A stretch of DNA of 55,765 nucleotides from Chromera velia (taxonomy: Eukaryota; Sar; Chromeraceae): assembly GCA_018398765.1 (NCBI GenBank), contig JAHBMJ010000024.1, positions 3,710 to 59,474 on the forward strand, given 5' to 3'. The position numbers and the translations under genes are program-made. Positions within the stretch are counted from its first letter, which is position 1, and each line of letters begins with the position of its first letter. Shown in pieces: positions 11,518 through 20,765 of this stretch. The notes beneath the pieces were generated by a model. The model was not told the origin of the DNA and made no database searches. It saw only the letters and a program-made list of their open reading frames with translations.

Positions 11518-13065
11518 TTACAGCTCGTCGCGAATTGTGCTGGAGTGAAACATGTCGCCGTGGCGGGACGTGTCTTTGGGGAAGAGTGGGTGCTCCACAA
11601 CCGACCGCATCGCATCTTCAATGAACCTCACAGCCGCATCCACATCAACCTTGTAGTCGCGAAACTTTCTACTGCCCCGAGAACTCTCAGCCACTTCCAC
11701 TTGCGGCTCAAAGGCTTCCACGTCCTCGCTTTTGCCGCTGTAGTATTCGAGACCGGAGAGGCGCGCCAGGTCGCTGTAACACAGGTCCTCACAGTCGAAG
11801 ACCTCAACAACGCTGCCCCAACGCGGCAGAAACAACATGTGGGTCAAACCCGCTCCATGCATCCCCACCAGCACGTCTGCACTCATCACGCTCTCGGCTT
11901 GATTCACGAAGGGGACCCGTGCACTCACATCAAAATCTGCGATATCAATTTGCACGCGTGACGCTGGGTATTTGTTTCTGACAGCCTGCACGACGTCGCC
12001 CTCATTCAACAGCTTCCGCGTCCCACTGGTGGTGCCTGTGCCCCCACTGCGGGACAGAACAAGAACCTTGATGGGGACATCACTGGGTGGTGACCGAGCT
12101 TGCAATGCAGGTGCGAACTTCCAAAGTACGGGGTTGCCTCTGGTGATAAATTCAAGGAAGCTACGGAAGAAACCGCTGTGACGACAAGTGATGTCGTACT
12201 TGGCTTTTTCGGTCCCAGAGACCCCCACCGGTGCAAGACGTCCCGGCACAGCCATGCTGAAGAAGAAGTTGGGCACACTCCCGCGGGGGTTCATGCTCAA
12301 CGCCATTTCATCGTAACACACGCGCTTTCCCTTCAACTCGCCCACCGACATGACAGGCGCGTTGGGTGAGAAGCTCTTGAAGAGGTCCAGATAAGAGGAG
12401 CGAAAGTTTCTGGCCAAGTCGCTCCACATACGGATCTCCAAGTCGACAAAGCTGTGCTGCACTCCAAAGGTGAAGTCTTCACGCTCCACTGCGTCGATAT
12501 GCACCCAGTCTAGGAGGTGCAGAGTCAGATACAAGTTTGCAAAGTCGCACATGGCGTGGTAGAAGTTCGCGTGCGAGTCTGGTTTCAGGAAGATGGTCTT
12601 TGCTGTCACATGAAAGTCGCACTGTTCTTCCATAGGCACCCCGTCCCTCATCGGGGTCACCCAGCTCTGCTCATCTCCCCACCGCCTCCGAGTTCCTGAA
12701 GTGATCTTCTCGTTCGGTACCGTCAACACGACCCGCTTCCCATGGCAGGCTACAAAGTCCTCTCCACTGCACGCAAATGTGCTTTCCGCGTCCTGAAACA
12801 CCCAGTGCAATGAGTCGCGGTACGTGCGCACCACGCCGAAGTCGGCCCCAGACCAAAATGCGTCTTCCTTCTGACGCGTGGGCTCCAAGCGGGTGGGGTT
12901 CTCCACGAGTGAACAACTTTCAAACGCTCGGTTCTCCTGGTCAAAGTAAGGGTACCATTTGTATCCAAAGGAGTCCATTTTCGCAGTTATAGTGGTGATG
13001 ACACTCGGTGTACAGAGAAGTGCGAGAGCATGCGTCGAGCGAGGCATGAATGCCAAATCAGACAA
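11518..13065 (-). CDS. EOGT-like EGF-domain-specific O-GlcNAc transferase (GT61), ER-retained
   Basis: A single-exon gene of 515 codons on the minus strand. EOGT transfers GlcNAc from UDP-GlcNAc to Ser/Thr between Cys5 and Cys6 of EGF domains in the ER lumen. Diagnostic elements are NFYHAMCDFANLY (167-179, the FYH..CDF.NLY block), VLVLSRS (about 334-340), GMHGAGLTHMLFLPRW (401-416) and VFDCEDLCYSDLARLSGLEY (422-441). The protein ends in RDEL (512-515), a KDEL-type retrieval signal as in animal EOGT. The first Met opens MSDLAF; the second, at 13047, gives a cleaner signal peptide (MPRSTHALALLC...), so 13047 may be the true start. The gene is complete and undisturbed. Its upstream neighbour is the divergent EGF-repeat gene starting at 13945. 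Confidence 0.9.
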   Translation of the reverse strand: MSDLAFMPRSTHALALLCTPSVITTITAKMDSFGYKWYPYFDQENRAFESCSLVENPTRLEPTRQKEDAFWSGADFGVVRTYRDSLHWVFQDAESTFACSGEDFVACHGKRVVLTVPNEKITSGTRRRWGDEQSWVTPMRDGVPMEEQCDFHVTAKTIFLKPDSHANFYHAMCDFANLYLTLHLLDWVHIDAVEREDFTFGVQHSFVDLEIRMWSDLARNFRSSYLDLFKSFSPNAPVMSVGELKGKRVCYDEMALSMNPRGSVPNFFFSMAVPGRLAPVGVSGTEKAKYDITCRHSGFFRSFLEFITRGNPVLWKFAPALQARSPPSDVPIKVLVLSRSGGTGTTSGTRKLLNEGDVVQAVRNKYPASRVQIDIADFDVSARVPFVNQAESVMSADVLVGMHGAGLTHMLFLPRWGSVVEVFDCEDLCYSDLARLSGLEYYSGKSEDVEAFEPQVEVAESSRGSRKFRDYKVDVDAAVRFIEDAMRSVVEHPLFPKDTSRHGDMFHSSTIRDEL

Positions 13066-13944
13066 TTGACGGAATCCAATCGCAAAGGTGTCGGGAACAC
13101 ATGAAGTCAGGAGGTCTACAAAGACAAGCAGGCAGCAAGATCAGCGAGCCCAGCGTTTCCGCAAACTCAATTTGATGTGTGGAAAGACATTGTCAGATGG
13201 AGCAAAAATCGTACACTTAGTGAGTCTTCAAGACAGAATCCATACAGATGGGACTCAGACACCGCTTTCATGCAGTCAGTTAGCAGGGACGTCAGTCCGG
13301 CGTCCGCTGAGTCAAGAACAATGATTGAGGGTCTCAGTCAAGAAAAGGAATTCTTTGCATGGGCCCCGCGATTCTCATATGGCTCTCATTCTCTCGCGCT
13401 CTCAGTTTGTCCCATCAGAGACTGACGCGGACTTACTTCAAAATTATTAATAAAATTATTTTCAAAAATAATACCGACTCATATAATTGACAATTCTTTA
13501 AATTTAACCTGCATTTCCATTGAGGGACAAACTCGGCATCAATGAGAATATTCTTCACATAGGATATCATAGGATATCAAAGGGCCCCGGCATGGCCCCA
13601 ATTGGGCAATTGCGCGCGTAGACGGCCGGTTCAACGATTGCACGCGGTCATTGAACATGTACAGTGACTGCCACATTCTCCTGCATGACACGGGGTCACG
13701 GTCTGTACACCTAGGTATTGCCAAGGTCAATACACAATCTGAAGCATCCAGCCGCCTCCATTAAGAAGAAGGAGTGAAGTCAAACGCGTCTTCTTAAGCT
13801 GTTCCTCGAACTCGATTCTGGTCCACTGTTGTCCACGCAGCGGGGTGTTGTGCGAACACAATTTAGAGACTGCGCAAGCAGGCCATACAGGTCCTCACAC
13901 CGGCTCCGATATCAAGAAAGCTGACGAAGAGTGTTTCAGAGCCT
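13066..13944. promoter_or_regulatory. divergent intergenic region between EOGT and the EGF-repeat gene
   Basis: About 0.88 kb separates the two divergent start codons, so both promoters must lie here. I can see no defined motif. It contains an AT-rich segment at about 13437-13510 and a short repeat ATAGGATATCATAGGATATC at about 13559. Shared control of enzyme and substrate would be natural here but is not shown. Confidence 0.4.
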
Positions 13945-14323
13945 ATGAAAATCATGTTTTCGAGCACTGCACAGTTTCTTGCCGTTGTGCTCCTCTTTGC
14001 GTCAACGTCTCCTTCACACGGGCAAGGTCAGTCAATCGAGCAGGCCCCTGGGAACTTGACAATGCAATTGCAGGGTCCGACGTCTTGGCCATTATTTTCA
14101 TTCATGTTTGCTGAATGGAGAAAGCAGAAGAGTGCGAGCCGCTCCAATTTGTACAAGGTCAACGCGTGGGCTGTGCATGTCCGCTATGTAGTCCTACGAT
14201 GCCCTACGATGCTTGCGTGTGTCCTGTGCTCGTTTTCGTTCCACGTTATTGCTCCGTCCGTCACATCGAGAGTGCATGAGTGAGTGTTTGGGTGAGTGGA
14301 TGGGCCATGCAGTCCCTCCTTCT

Positions 14324-14354
<31 letters not shown>

Positions 14355-17300
14355 CCTGTGCCTGTGCCGGCCTCTTTAATTCTTCCATGCTGACCGTCAT
14401 GCAGTCGTTTCTCGTGCATGATGTAGTGGTGACATCTGTCATTGCAGAATGCACCCCCAGCCCGTGCGACCCCAATGCGGAGTGCACAGAATTGAATCCC
14501 GGTTTTATGTGCATGTGCAATGAGGGCTTCACTGGAGCCGGGGAAACATGCTTCGGTGAGTGTTCCCCCCCCCCTCCCCATTCTTGCTCCCTGTCTGCCT
14601 GTGACACTGCTGTTCTGGTCTTTGGGTCGATTGCTGGGCGGGAGGGTCTCTTCTGCTGTTCCGTCTCAAGGCGCTTCCATAGGTATTTTCAGCTGCTTGT
14701 TTCTTCGTTTGGAGCTGTAAAGCAAAGCATCAATGCCGGTTTGGCTTCTTGCAGACATTCTCGAGTGTCTAGCCACTCCGTGCGACCCCAATGCTGAGTG
14801 CACAGAACTCCCCGGATCCTTTGAGTGCATGTGCAATGAGGGCTTCGCTGGAGACGGGCAAATCTGCGACGGTGAGTGTTCCCCCCCCCCTCCCCATTCT
14901 TTGTCCCTGTCTGCCTGTGACACTGCTGTTCTGGTCTTTGGGTCGATTGCTGGGCGGGAGGGTCTCTTCTGCTGTTCCGTCTCAAGGCGCTTCCATAGGT
15001 GTTTTCAGCTGGTTGTTTCCTCGTTTGGAGCTGTAAAGCAAAGCGTCAATGTCGGTTTCCCTTTTTGCAGACATCGACGAGTGTGAAGACAGTCCGTGCG
15101 ACTCCAACGCTCAGTGCACAAACACCCCCGGATCCTTTGAGTGCATGTGCCTTGAGGGGTTTACTGGAGACGGCGTGACATGCACTGGTCAGTGTCTTTC
15201 TCGCCTTTCTTGATCGCCTACTGCTCTTTCCATGAGTGGGGGGATGGGTGGGAAGTTGCTTTGTCTGTTCTGTCTGAGGGTCTTCGTGGTTCGCTCTTCG
15301 ACGAGTACTCGATCGAGTTTGACTGTTGTAATGTCCCCTCCTGCAGACATCAACGAGTGCAACGCTGAGCCTGGACCATGCGCTGCCAACGCTCAGTGCA
15401 TAAACACTCCCGGATCCTTCACGTGCATGTGCAACGAGGGATTTACCGGAAACCCTTTGGACGTGTGCATGGGTGAGTGCCTGCCTGTCTTCAGCCGAGT
15501 GCTCTCCATTTGCCTGCCTGTCTGCCTGTCTGCCTGTCTGCCTGTCTGCCTGTCTGCCTGTCTGCCTGTCTGCCTGTCTGCCTGTCTGCCTGTCTGTCTG
15601 TCTGTCTGTCTGCCTGCCTGCCTACCTGTCTGCCTGACTGCCTGCCTGCCTACCTGTCTGCCTGCCTGCCTGCCTGCCTGCCCGTCTGCTTGTTGCCTGC
15701 CTTGCCAGCTTCCCCGGCTGTATTCGTTAATGAATGAACTGTCGGTTGGTTATTCACTCGGGCGGCTGGTGAGTATGTGGGTGGGTCGGTTGGGCTGTTT
15801 GAATACATTTGAATCGATGAGGGTGACGTTCCCTCCTGCAGATATAGACGAGTGCACTTATTATGTGTTTATTTATTTAATTATTTATTCATTTACTTAT
15901 TCTGTATTCTGTTTTTATGTTCGAATCGATGAGGGTGACGTTCCCTCCCGCAGAAATAGACGAGTGCACTTATTATGTGTTTATTTATTGATTTATTCTG
16001 TATTTTGTTTTCATGTTCGCATCGATGAGGGTGACGTTCCCTCCTGCAGATATAGACGAGTGCAGCGACATCCCCAATCTGTGCGATGACAATGCTTCGT
16101 GCACAAACACCGAGGGAGACTTCATCTGCGACTGCGATGAGGGGTTCGTTGGAGACGGCTTCAATTGCGGTGGGTTGGCATATGCATTTATTTTCGTATA
16201 TCCATTTATTCTGTGTGAACAAGAATTCTGTATGAATATAAATGCATGCGACGAGGGATTCGTTGGAGACGGCTTCACGTGCGGTGGGTTGGCGTGGGTG
16301 GGTGGGAGGGTGGACGGATCGGTGCATGGGTAGGTTCGCTCTGTCCCTGACTGCCTGTTTTTACCATCTGTCAGGGTCTTTCAATCTCATCGCTGCGCTG
16401 CAGAGCAATTGTGAAGCAAGCTTGCTTGGTTGGGCCCGTTGCCTGCCCTCTTGCAGGCCCGGACTTGTGCTCTCCCGATCCATGTACTGCCGTGATTGCA
16501 TTTACTTTCATACAGAATTCATCCACAAATAGTTGTGTGAAAGTAAATGCAGACCCGGACTTGTGCTCTCCCGATCCATGTGCTGACGATGCGGAGTGCA
16601 TGAACACTGAGGGAACCTTCGTCTGCGTGTGCAATGAGGGATTCACTGGAGATGGAGTGACCTCGTGCATCGGTGAGTGTTTCTCCCACCTTCCTTGTTC
16701 CCTTCCTACCGGCCTGCCTGCCAGTCTGCTCTACGGGTTGCTGCGTTACTGCGTGGGTGGGTGGGCTCTATTCTTTCTCTCTATTGACTTTTTCTTTTAG
16801 TCTGTGGAAGCTGCAGAGCGAAGCGACTATGCGGATACCTGTTTCTGCAGACATCAACGAGTGCGGAGACAGTCCGTGCGATCCCAACGCTGAGTGCACA
16901 AACACCCCCGGATCTTTCACGTGCATGTGCAATGAGGGATTTACTGGAGACGGCGTGACATGCACTGGTCAGTGTCTTTCTTAACTTACTTGATCGCCTA
17001 CTACTCTTTCCGTGGGTGGATGAGTGGGTGGGTAGGTGGGTGGGTGGGTGGATGGGTTGGCTATCGGTTGGTCTTTTCTTTCTCAGCCTCTTTGTGCGGC
17101 TCCTTTTTTCCAGTCGTCTCTCAACTTGCAGCATGTCGCTTCTTAAGCTGCCCGTCTGCCTGTCTGCCTGCCTGCCTGCTTGCTTGCTTGCCTGCCTGCC
17201 TGCCTGCCTGCCTGTCTGCCTGCCTGCCTGCTTGCCTGCCTGCCTGCCTGCCTGCTTGCCTGCCTGCCTGCCTTGCTGAGTCTCTTTTTGACTGCGCTGT

Positions 17301-19523
17301 CTGCTCGTGACCTACTCATTCGGCCGGTGGATAAGTGGGCGGCTGGGTCAAATGGGTCGGTTTGGCTGTTTCATGGATTGAAATAGATTATGGTGACGTT
17401 GCCTCTTGCAGACATCAACGAGTGCGGAGACAGTCCGTGCGACCCCAACGCTGAGTGCACAAACACCCCCGGATCCTTCACGTGCATGTGCAATGAGGGC
17501 TTCACTGGAGACGGCGTGACATGCACTGGTCAGTGTCTTTGTCAACTTCCTTTATCGCCTACTACTCTTTCCGTGGGTGGGTGGGTGGGTAGGTGGATGG
17601 GTTGGCTATCGGTTGGTCTTTTCCCTCTCAGGCTCTTTGTGCGGCTCCCTTTTTCCAGTCGTCTCTCATGTCGCTTCTTAAGCTGCCTGTCTGGCTGCCT
17701 GCTTGCCTGCCTGCCTGCCTGCTTGCCTGCCTGCCTGCCTTGCTGAGTCTCTTTTTGACTGCGCTGTCTGCTTGTGACCTACTCACTCGGCCGGTGGATA
17801 AGTGGGCGGCTGGATCGATTGGGTCGGTTTGGCTGTTTCATGGATTGAAATAGATTATGGTGACGTTGCCTCTTGCAGACATCGACGAGTGCGAAGACAG
17901 TCCGTGCGACCCCAACGCTGACTGCACAAACACCCCCGGATCCTTCACGTGCATGTGCAACGAGGGATTCACTGGAGACGGCGTGACATGCACTGGTTAG
18001 TGTCTTTCTCGAGTTACTTGATCACCTACTGCTCTTTCCGTGGGTGCGGGGATGGGTGGATTGGGTCGGTTTGGTTGTTTCATGCACCGAAATAGATTAT
18101 GGTGACGTTGTCTATCTTGCAGATATCGACGAGTGTGAAGACAGTCCGTGCGACCCCAACGCTGAGTGCACAAACAGCCCCGGATCCTTCACGTGCATGT
18201 GCAACGAGGGATTCACTGGAGACGGAGTGACATGCACTGGTCAGTGTCTTTCTCGCCTTTCTTGATCGCCTACTGCTCTTTCCGTGGGTGCGGGGATGGG
18301 TGGATTGGGTCGGTTTGGTTGTTTCATGCACTGAAGTAGATTATGGTGACGTTGTCTATCTTGCAGACATCGACGAGTGTCTAGCCACTCCGTGCGACCC
18401 CAACGCTCAGTGCACAAACACACCCGGATCCTTCACGTGCATGTGCAACAAGGGATTCACTGGAGACGGCTTCACGTGCGGTGGGTTGGCGCGGGAGGGG
18501 AAAATCTTCTGTTGCTGTGTGTCTCTTTCTAGCTTCGACCAGAGATCTCTCATCAGAATTGCTTCTGTTGATTCCTTTAATTCGTGCAGAAGTTATCAAT
18601 TACTTCGATGATCCGTGTGATGACAATGCTCAGTGCACAAACACTCCAAATCCTTTGTGTGCACGTGCAGTGAAAGGTTCACTGCAGATGGGATTGCGTG
18701 CACCTTGCTATCCTCTTGCCCGACTGCATCTTGAGTTGCTCTCTGCAAGTCCGCCGTCGTCCTCCATAGAGCTCTGTCCTCCTGTTCTTCGCATGTGAAA
18801 AACCTTTTGAACGTGTCTGTCCCAAGAAGCCGAGTTCTGGGCATTTTATGATCTCATTCACGCATCTTCTCCCCTGACCACTGCGGCTTGTGTGCTGGCC
18901 GCGTCAATGCAGAGAGGAACAAAGGGGCCAAGCAGGATGAAGGGAAGAAGTACGACTTCGGCAAACTGGACGGTCAGTAGAGTAAAGATGGCTTGAAACA
19001 GCTCGATGAACAAGGCTCTTTCTCGGGCTGTGTGGTGACGATCTCCACTGCTTCCTCATTTCGTGTCGCAGAAGTTCCCACTTCGTTTGTTCGCCGTTGG
19101 ATGTCTACCAAACCTGCATAATTTCTCTTTGTCTATTGTTCTTCAGGCCTGCTTAATTTATTTTTGTCTAGTATCCTGTGTCTATCGTTCTTCAGGCCTG
19201 CTTAATTTATTTTTGTCTAGTGTCCTTCAGGCCTTTTTAATTTCTTTTTGTCTATCGTCCTTCTGAGAATCAGGCCTGCTTAATTTCTTTTTGTCTAGTG
19301 TCCTTCAGGCCTGCTTATTTTCTTTTTGTCTATTGCCCTTCAGGCCTGCTGAATTTCTTTTTGTCTATTGTCTTCAGGCCTGCTTGGCGGTCTCGGCAAC
19401 TTGACGAAGAAGGGTCTATTCCCTGAGTTCGGGGGTGACTCAGGCTCAGAGAAGAAAAGTTTCAAGCTGTCCGATCTCAAATTCGATCTTCCATCGTTGG
19501 ACCAGCTTTTCCAAAAGGACTAA
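13945..19523 (+). CDS. secreted protein with 11 calcium-binding-type EGF domains, 14 exons
   Basis: Exons: 13945-14026, 14448-14555, 14755-14871, 15071-15187, 15347-15472, 16050-16169, 16553-16672, 16851-16967, 17412-17528, 17879-17995, 18123-18239, 18367-18480, 18913-18972, 19378-19523. All junctions are phase 1, giving 525 residues. Exon 1 encodes a clear signal peptide ([20 protein letters not shown]...). Exons 2-12 each encode one EGF domain of the pattern DIDEC-x4-C-x5[23 protein letters not shown]: the D-x-D-E-C calcium signature, the C-x-N-x4-F-x-C hydroxylation signature, and in nine domains the EOGT site C-x-x-G-F-T-G. O-fucose and O-glucose consensus sites are absent. The last two exons give a short charged tail ending LDQLFQKD. 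There is no membrane anchor. Several exon-intron units are nearly identical, so the array is still expanding. Confidence 0.88.
15480..15700. repeat. (CTGCCTGT)n microsatellite in EGF-gene intron
   Basis: CCTG/TCTG tetranucleotide runs fill intron 5. Similar CTGC/TTGC runs lie in later introns at about 17150-17275 and 17680-17742. Each starts just downstream of a donor in a duplicated intron copy, so the repeats were copied with the exons. Confidence 0.9.
15811..16064 (+). repeat. triplicated splice acceptor before EGF exon 6
   Basis: A 46-bp block made of polypyrimidine tract, CAG and the first 15 bases of the exon occurs three times: 15811-15856, 15923-15968 and 16019-16064 (periods 112 and 96). 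The spacers are AT-rich and similar to each other. Only the third copy continues into a full EGF domain. From the first two copies the frame is not usable: copy 2 meets a stop and copy 1 is out of phase. Confidence 0.85.
16133..16293 (+). repeat. duplicated exon end and donor (EGF exon 6) around a 67-bp insert
   Basis: A 47-bp block holding the end of EGF exon 6 and its GTGGGT donor occurs at 16133-16179 and 16247-16293, separated by a 67-bp insert (16180-16246) with imperfect inverted ends (GCATTTATTTTCGTATA and TATGAATATAAATGC). The period is 114 bp, a multiple of three, and reading through to the second donor stays open. Confidence 0.85.
16453..16588 (+). repeat. duplicated acceptor (EGF exon 7) around a 56-bp inverted-repeat insert
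   Basis: A 40-bp block holding the GCAG acceptor and the start of EGF exon 7 occurs at 16453-16492 and 16549-16588. The insert (16493-16548) begins TGATTGCATTTACTTTCATAC and ends GTGTGAAAGTAAAT, which are inverted copies of each other. The period is 96 bp, in frame, so use of the first acceptor at 16457 would add 32 residues. Confidence 0.88.
18592..18715 (+). pseudogene. decayed EGF exon
   Basis: After a TTCGTGCAG acceptor-like site, the sequence reads [14 protein letters not shown] and then loses frame. The second half of an EGF domain ([16 protein letters not shown]) continues in another frame. No donor follows where it should. It sits between exons 12 and 13, which join in phase without it, so this is a dead domain copy. 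Confidence 0.7.
19141..19384 (+). repeat. minisatellite made of acceptor-site copies
   Basis: The junction TTCAG|GCCTGCTT that opens the last EGF-gene exon (19378) is repeated upstream. CAG|GCCT occurs seven times, with CAG ending at 19146, 19195, 19230, 19273, 19308, 19343 and 19377, at a spacing of mostly 34-35 bp. Each unit also carries a T-rich tract TTTCTTTTTGTCTA. Only the last copy continues into the exon. Confidence 0.9.
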
Positions 19524-20428
19524 GCTGGAACGACTCGGATGTAAAGAGGCCAAAATATTGTTTCCAGTCCCTTCCGCTTCTTTTCATCAGAGCGGCTTCT
19601 ATGAATGATAAAAGTGGTATCGTATTCTTCCTGTCTTTTACAAGAGCGTTAATAGCAAAAATGTCTGACTCATGATTGTGGCTGCAAATGTTTTGACTGC
19701 CAGGATTTGATAGACTTTGCAAGGAGTCGGCAGACTCGCAACAATCTCTTGATGCATTCTATAAAAGCTTAACACTGTGTGAACATCCTACTAAAAGCTC
19801 TTGATTCTACTTTTTTGTGTTTTCAATGCCAGTTTCAATATAAACAAGCACAAACTGTTGTTAAAAGGGAAATATGAAACGCAGAAACTTCGATTATCGT
19901 TCGGTGTTTTATTTAGTATCTTTTATTTAGCATTTTTTAAGTGTTATTTACTTTTAATATGATCATCATTATGACTGTCAACTGGTCTTTGCCATTATTA
20001 TTGAAGCACAAGGCCAATCGTCATCATTCTCATCATCATAATATGCCATTGCCGTCGGCCCATACTAAGCGTCTAGCGTTTGGCAGGTCACAATATGCAA
20101 GACATTTGAACGCAGATTGTTATCATCTAGATGAAAATCCGATCAAAATTGTTTCCTATCTTTACCTATCCTATTTTGTTTTATTATTTTTATGTCTTTT
20201 ATGGAGTGTTACACCTGGTGACCTAGTGTTACACTCTCGAGGTCCTGTGTAGGATAGTGTAGGATGAATGCGCACTTGAGTCAGCACTTGAATGAAAAGT
20301 GAGAACAGTCATGTACGAATCAGTACGAATGAAGGTGTGCAGGCGCATCAAAGCCCGCCTCCAGCGTGTGTATCTGGGATTATCCAGGGCGGTCCGCATT
20401 ACCTAGGAAAAGCGCGGGCCCGCGGGGG
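19524..20428. other. intergenic, AT-rich
   Basis: I see no gene. The tail of the EGF-gene transcript presumably ends here. A short direct repeat (acctaGTGTTACAC) lies near 20210-20235. Confidence 0.5.
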
Positions 20429-20765
20429 NNNNNNNNNNNNNNNNNNNNNNNNNNNNNNNNNNNNNNNNNNNNNNNNNNNNNNNNNNNNNNNNNNNNNNNN
20501 NNNNNNNNNNNNNNNNNNNNNNNNNNNNNNNNNNNNNNNNNNNNNNNNNNNNNNNNNNNNNNNNNNNNNNNNNNNNNNNNNNNNNNNNNNNNNNNNNNNN
20601 NNNNNNNNNNNNNNNNNNNNNNNNNNNNNNNNNNNNNNNNNNNNNNNNNNNNNNNNNNNNNNNNNNNNNNNNNNNNNNNNNNNNNNNNNNNNNNNNNNNN
20701 NNNNNNNNNNNNNNNNNNNNNNNNNNNNNNNNNNNNNNNNNNNNNNNNNNNNNNNNNNNNNNNNN
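20429..20765. other. assembly gap (N run)
   Basis: 337 undetermined bases, flanked on both sides by G runs (GCGGGGG and a run of 15 G). It probably hides the 5' part of the LINE described next. Confidence 1.

Noticed and set aside
15842-15953. Extra EGF exons beginning at the first two acceptor copies
   Set aside because: Both break off after DECT-like residues into AT-rich spacer; copy 2 meets a stop and copy 1 is out of phase with exon 6.
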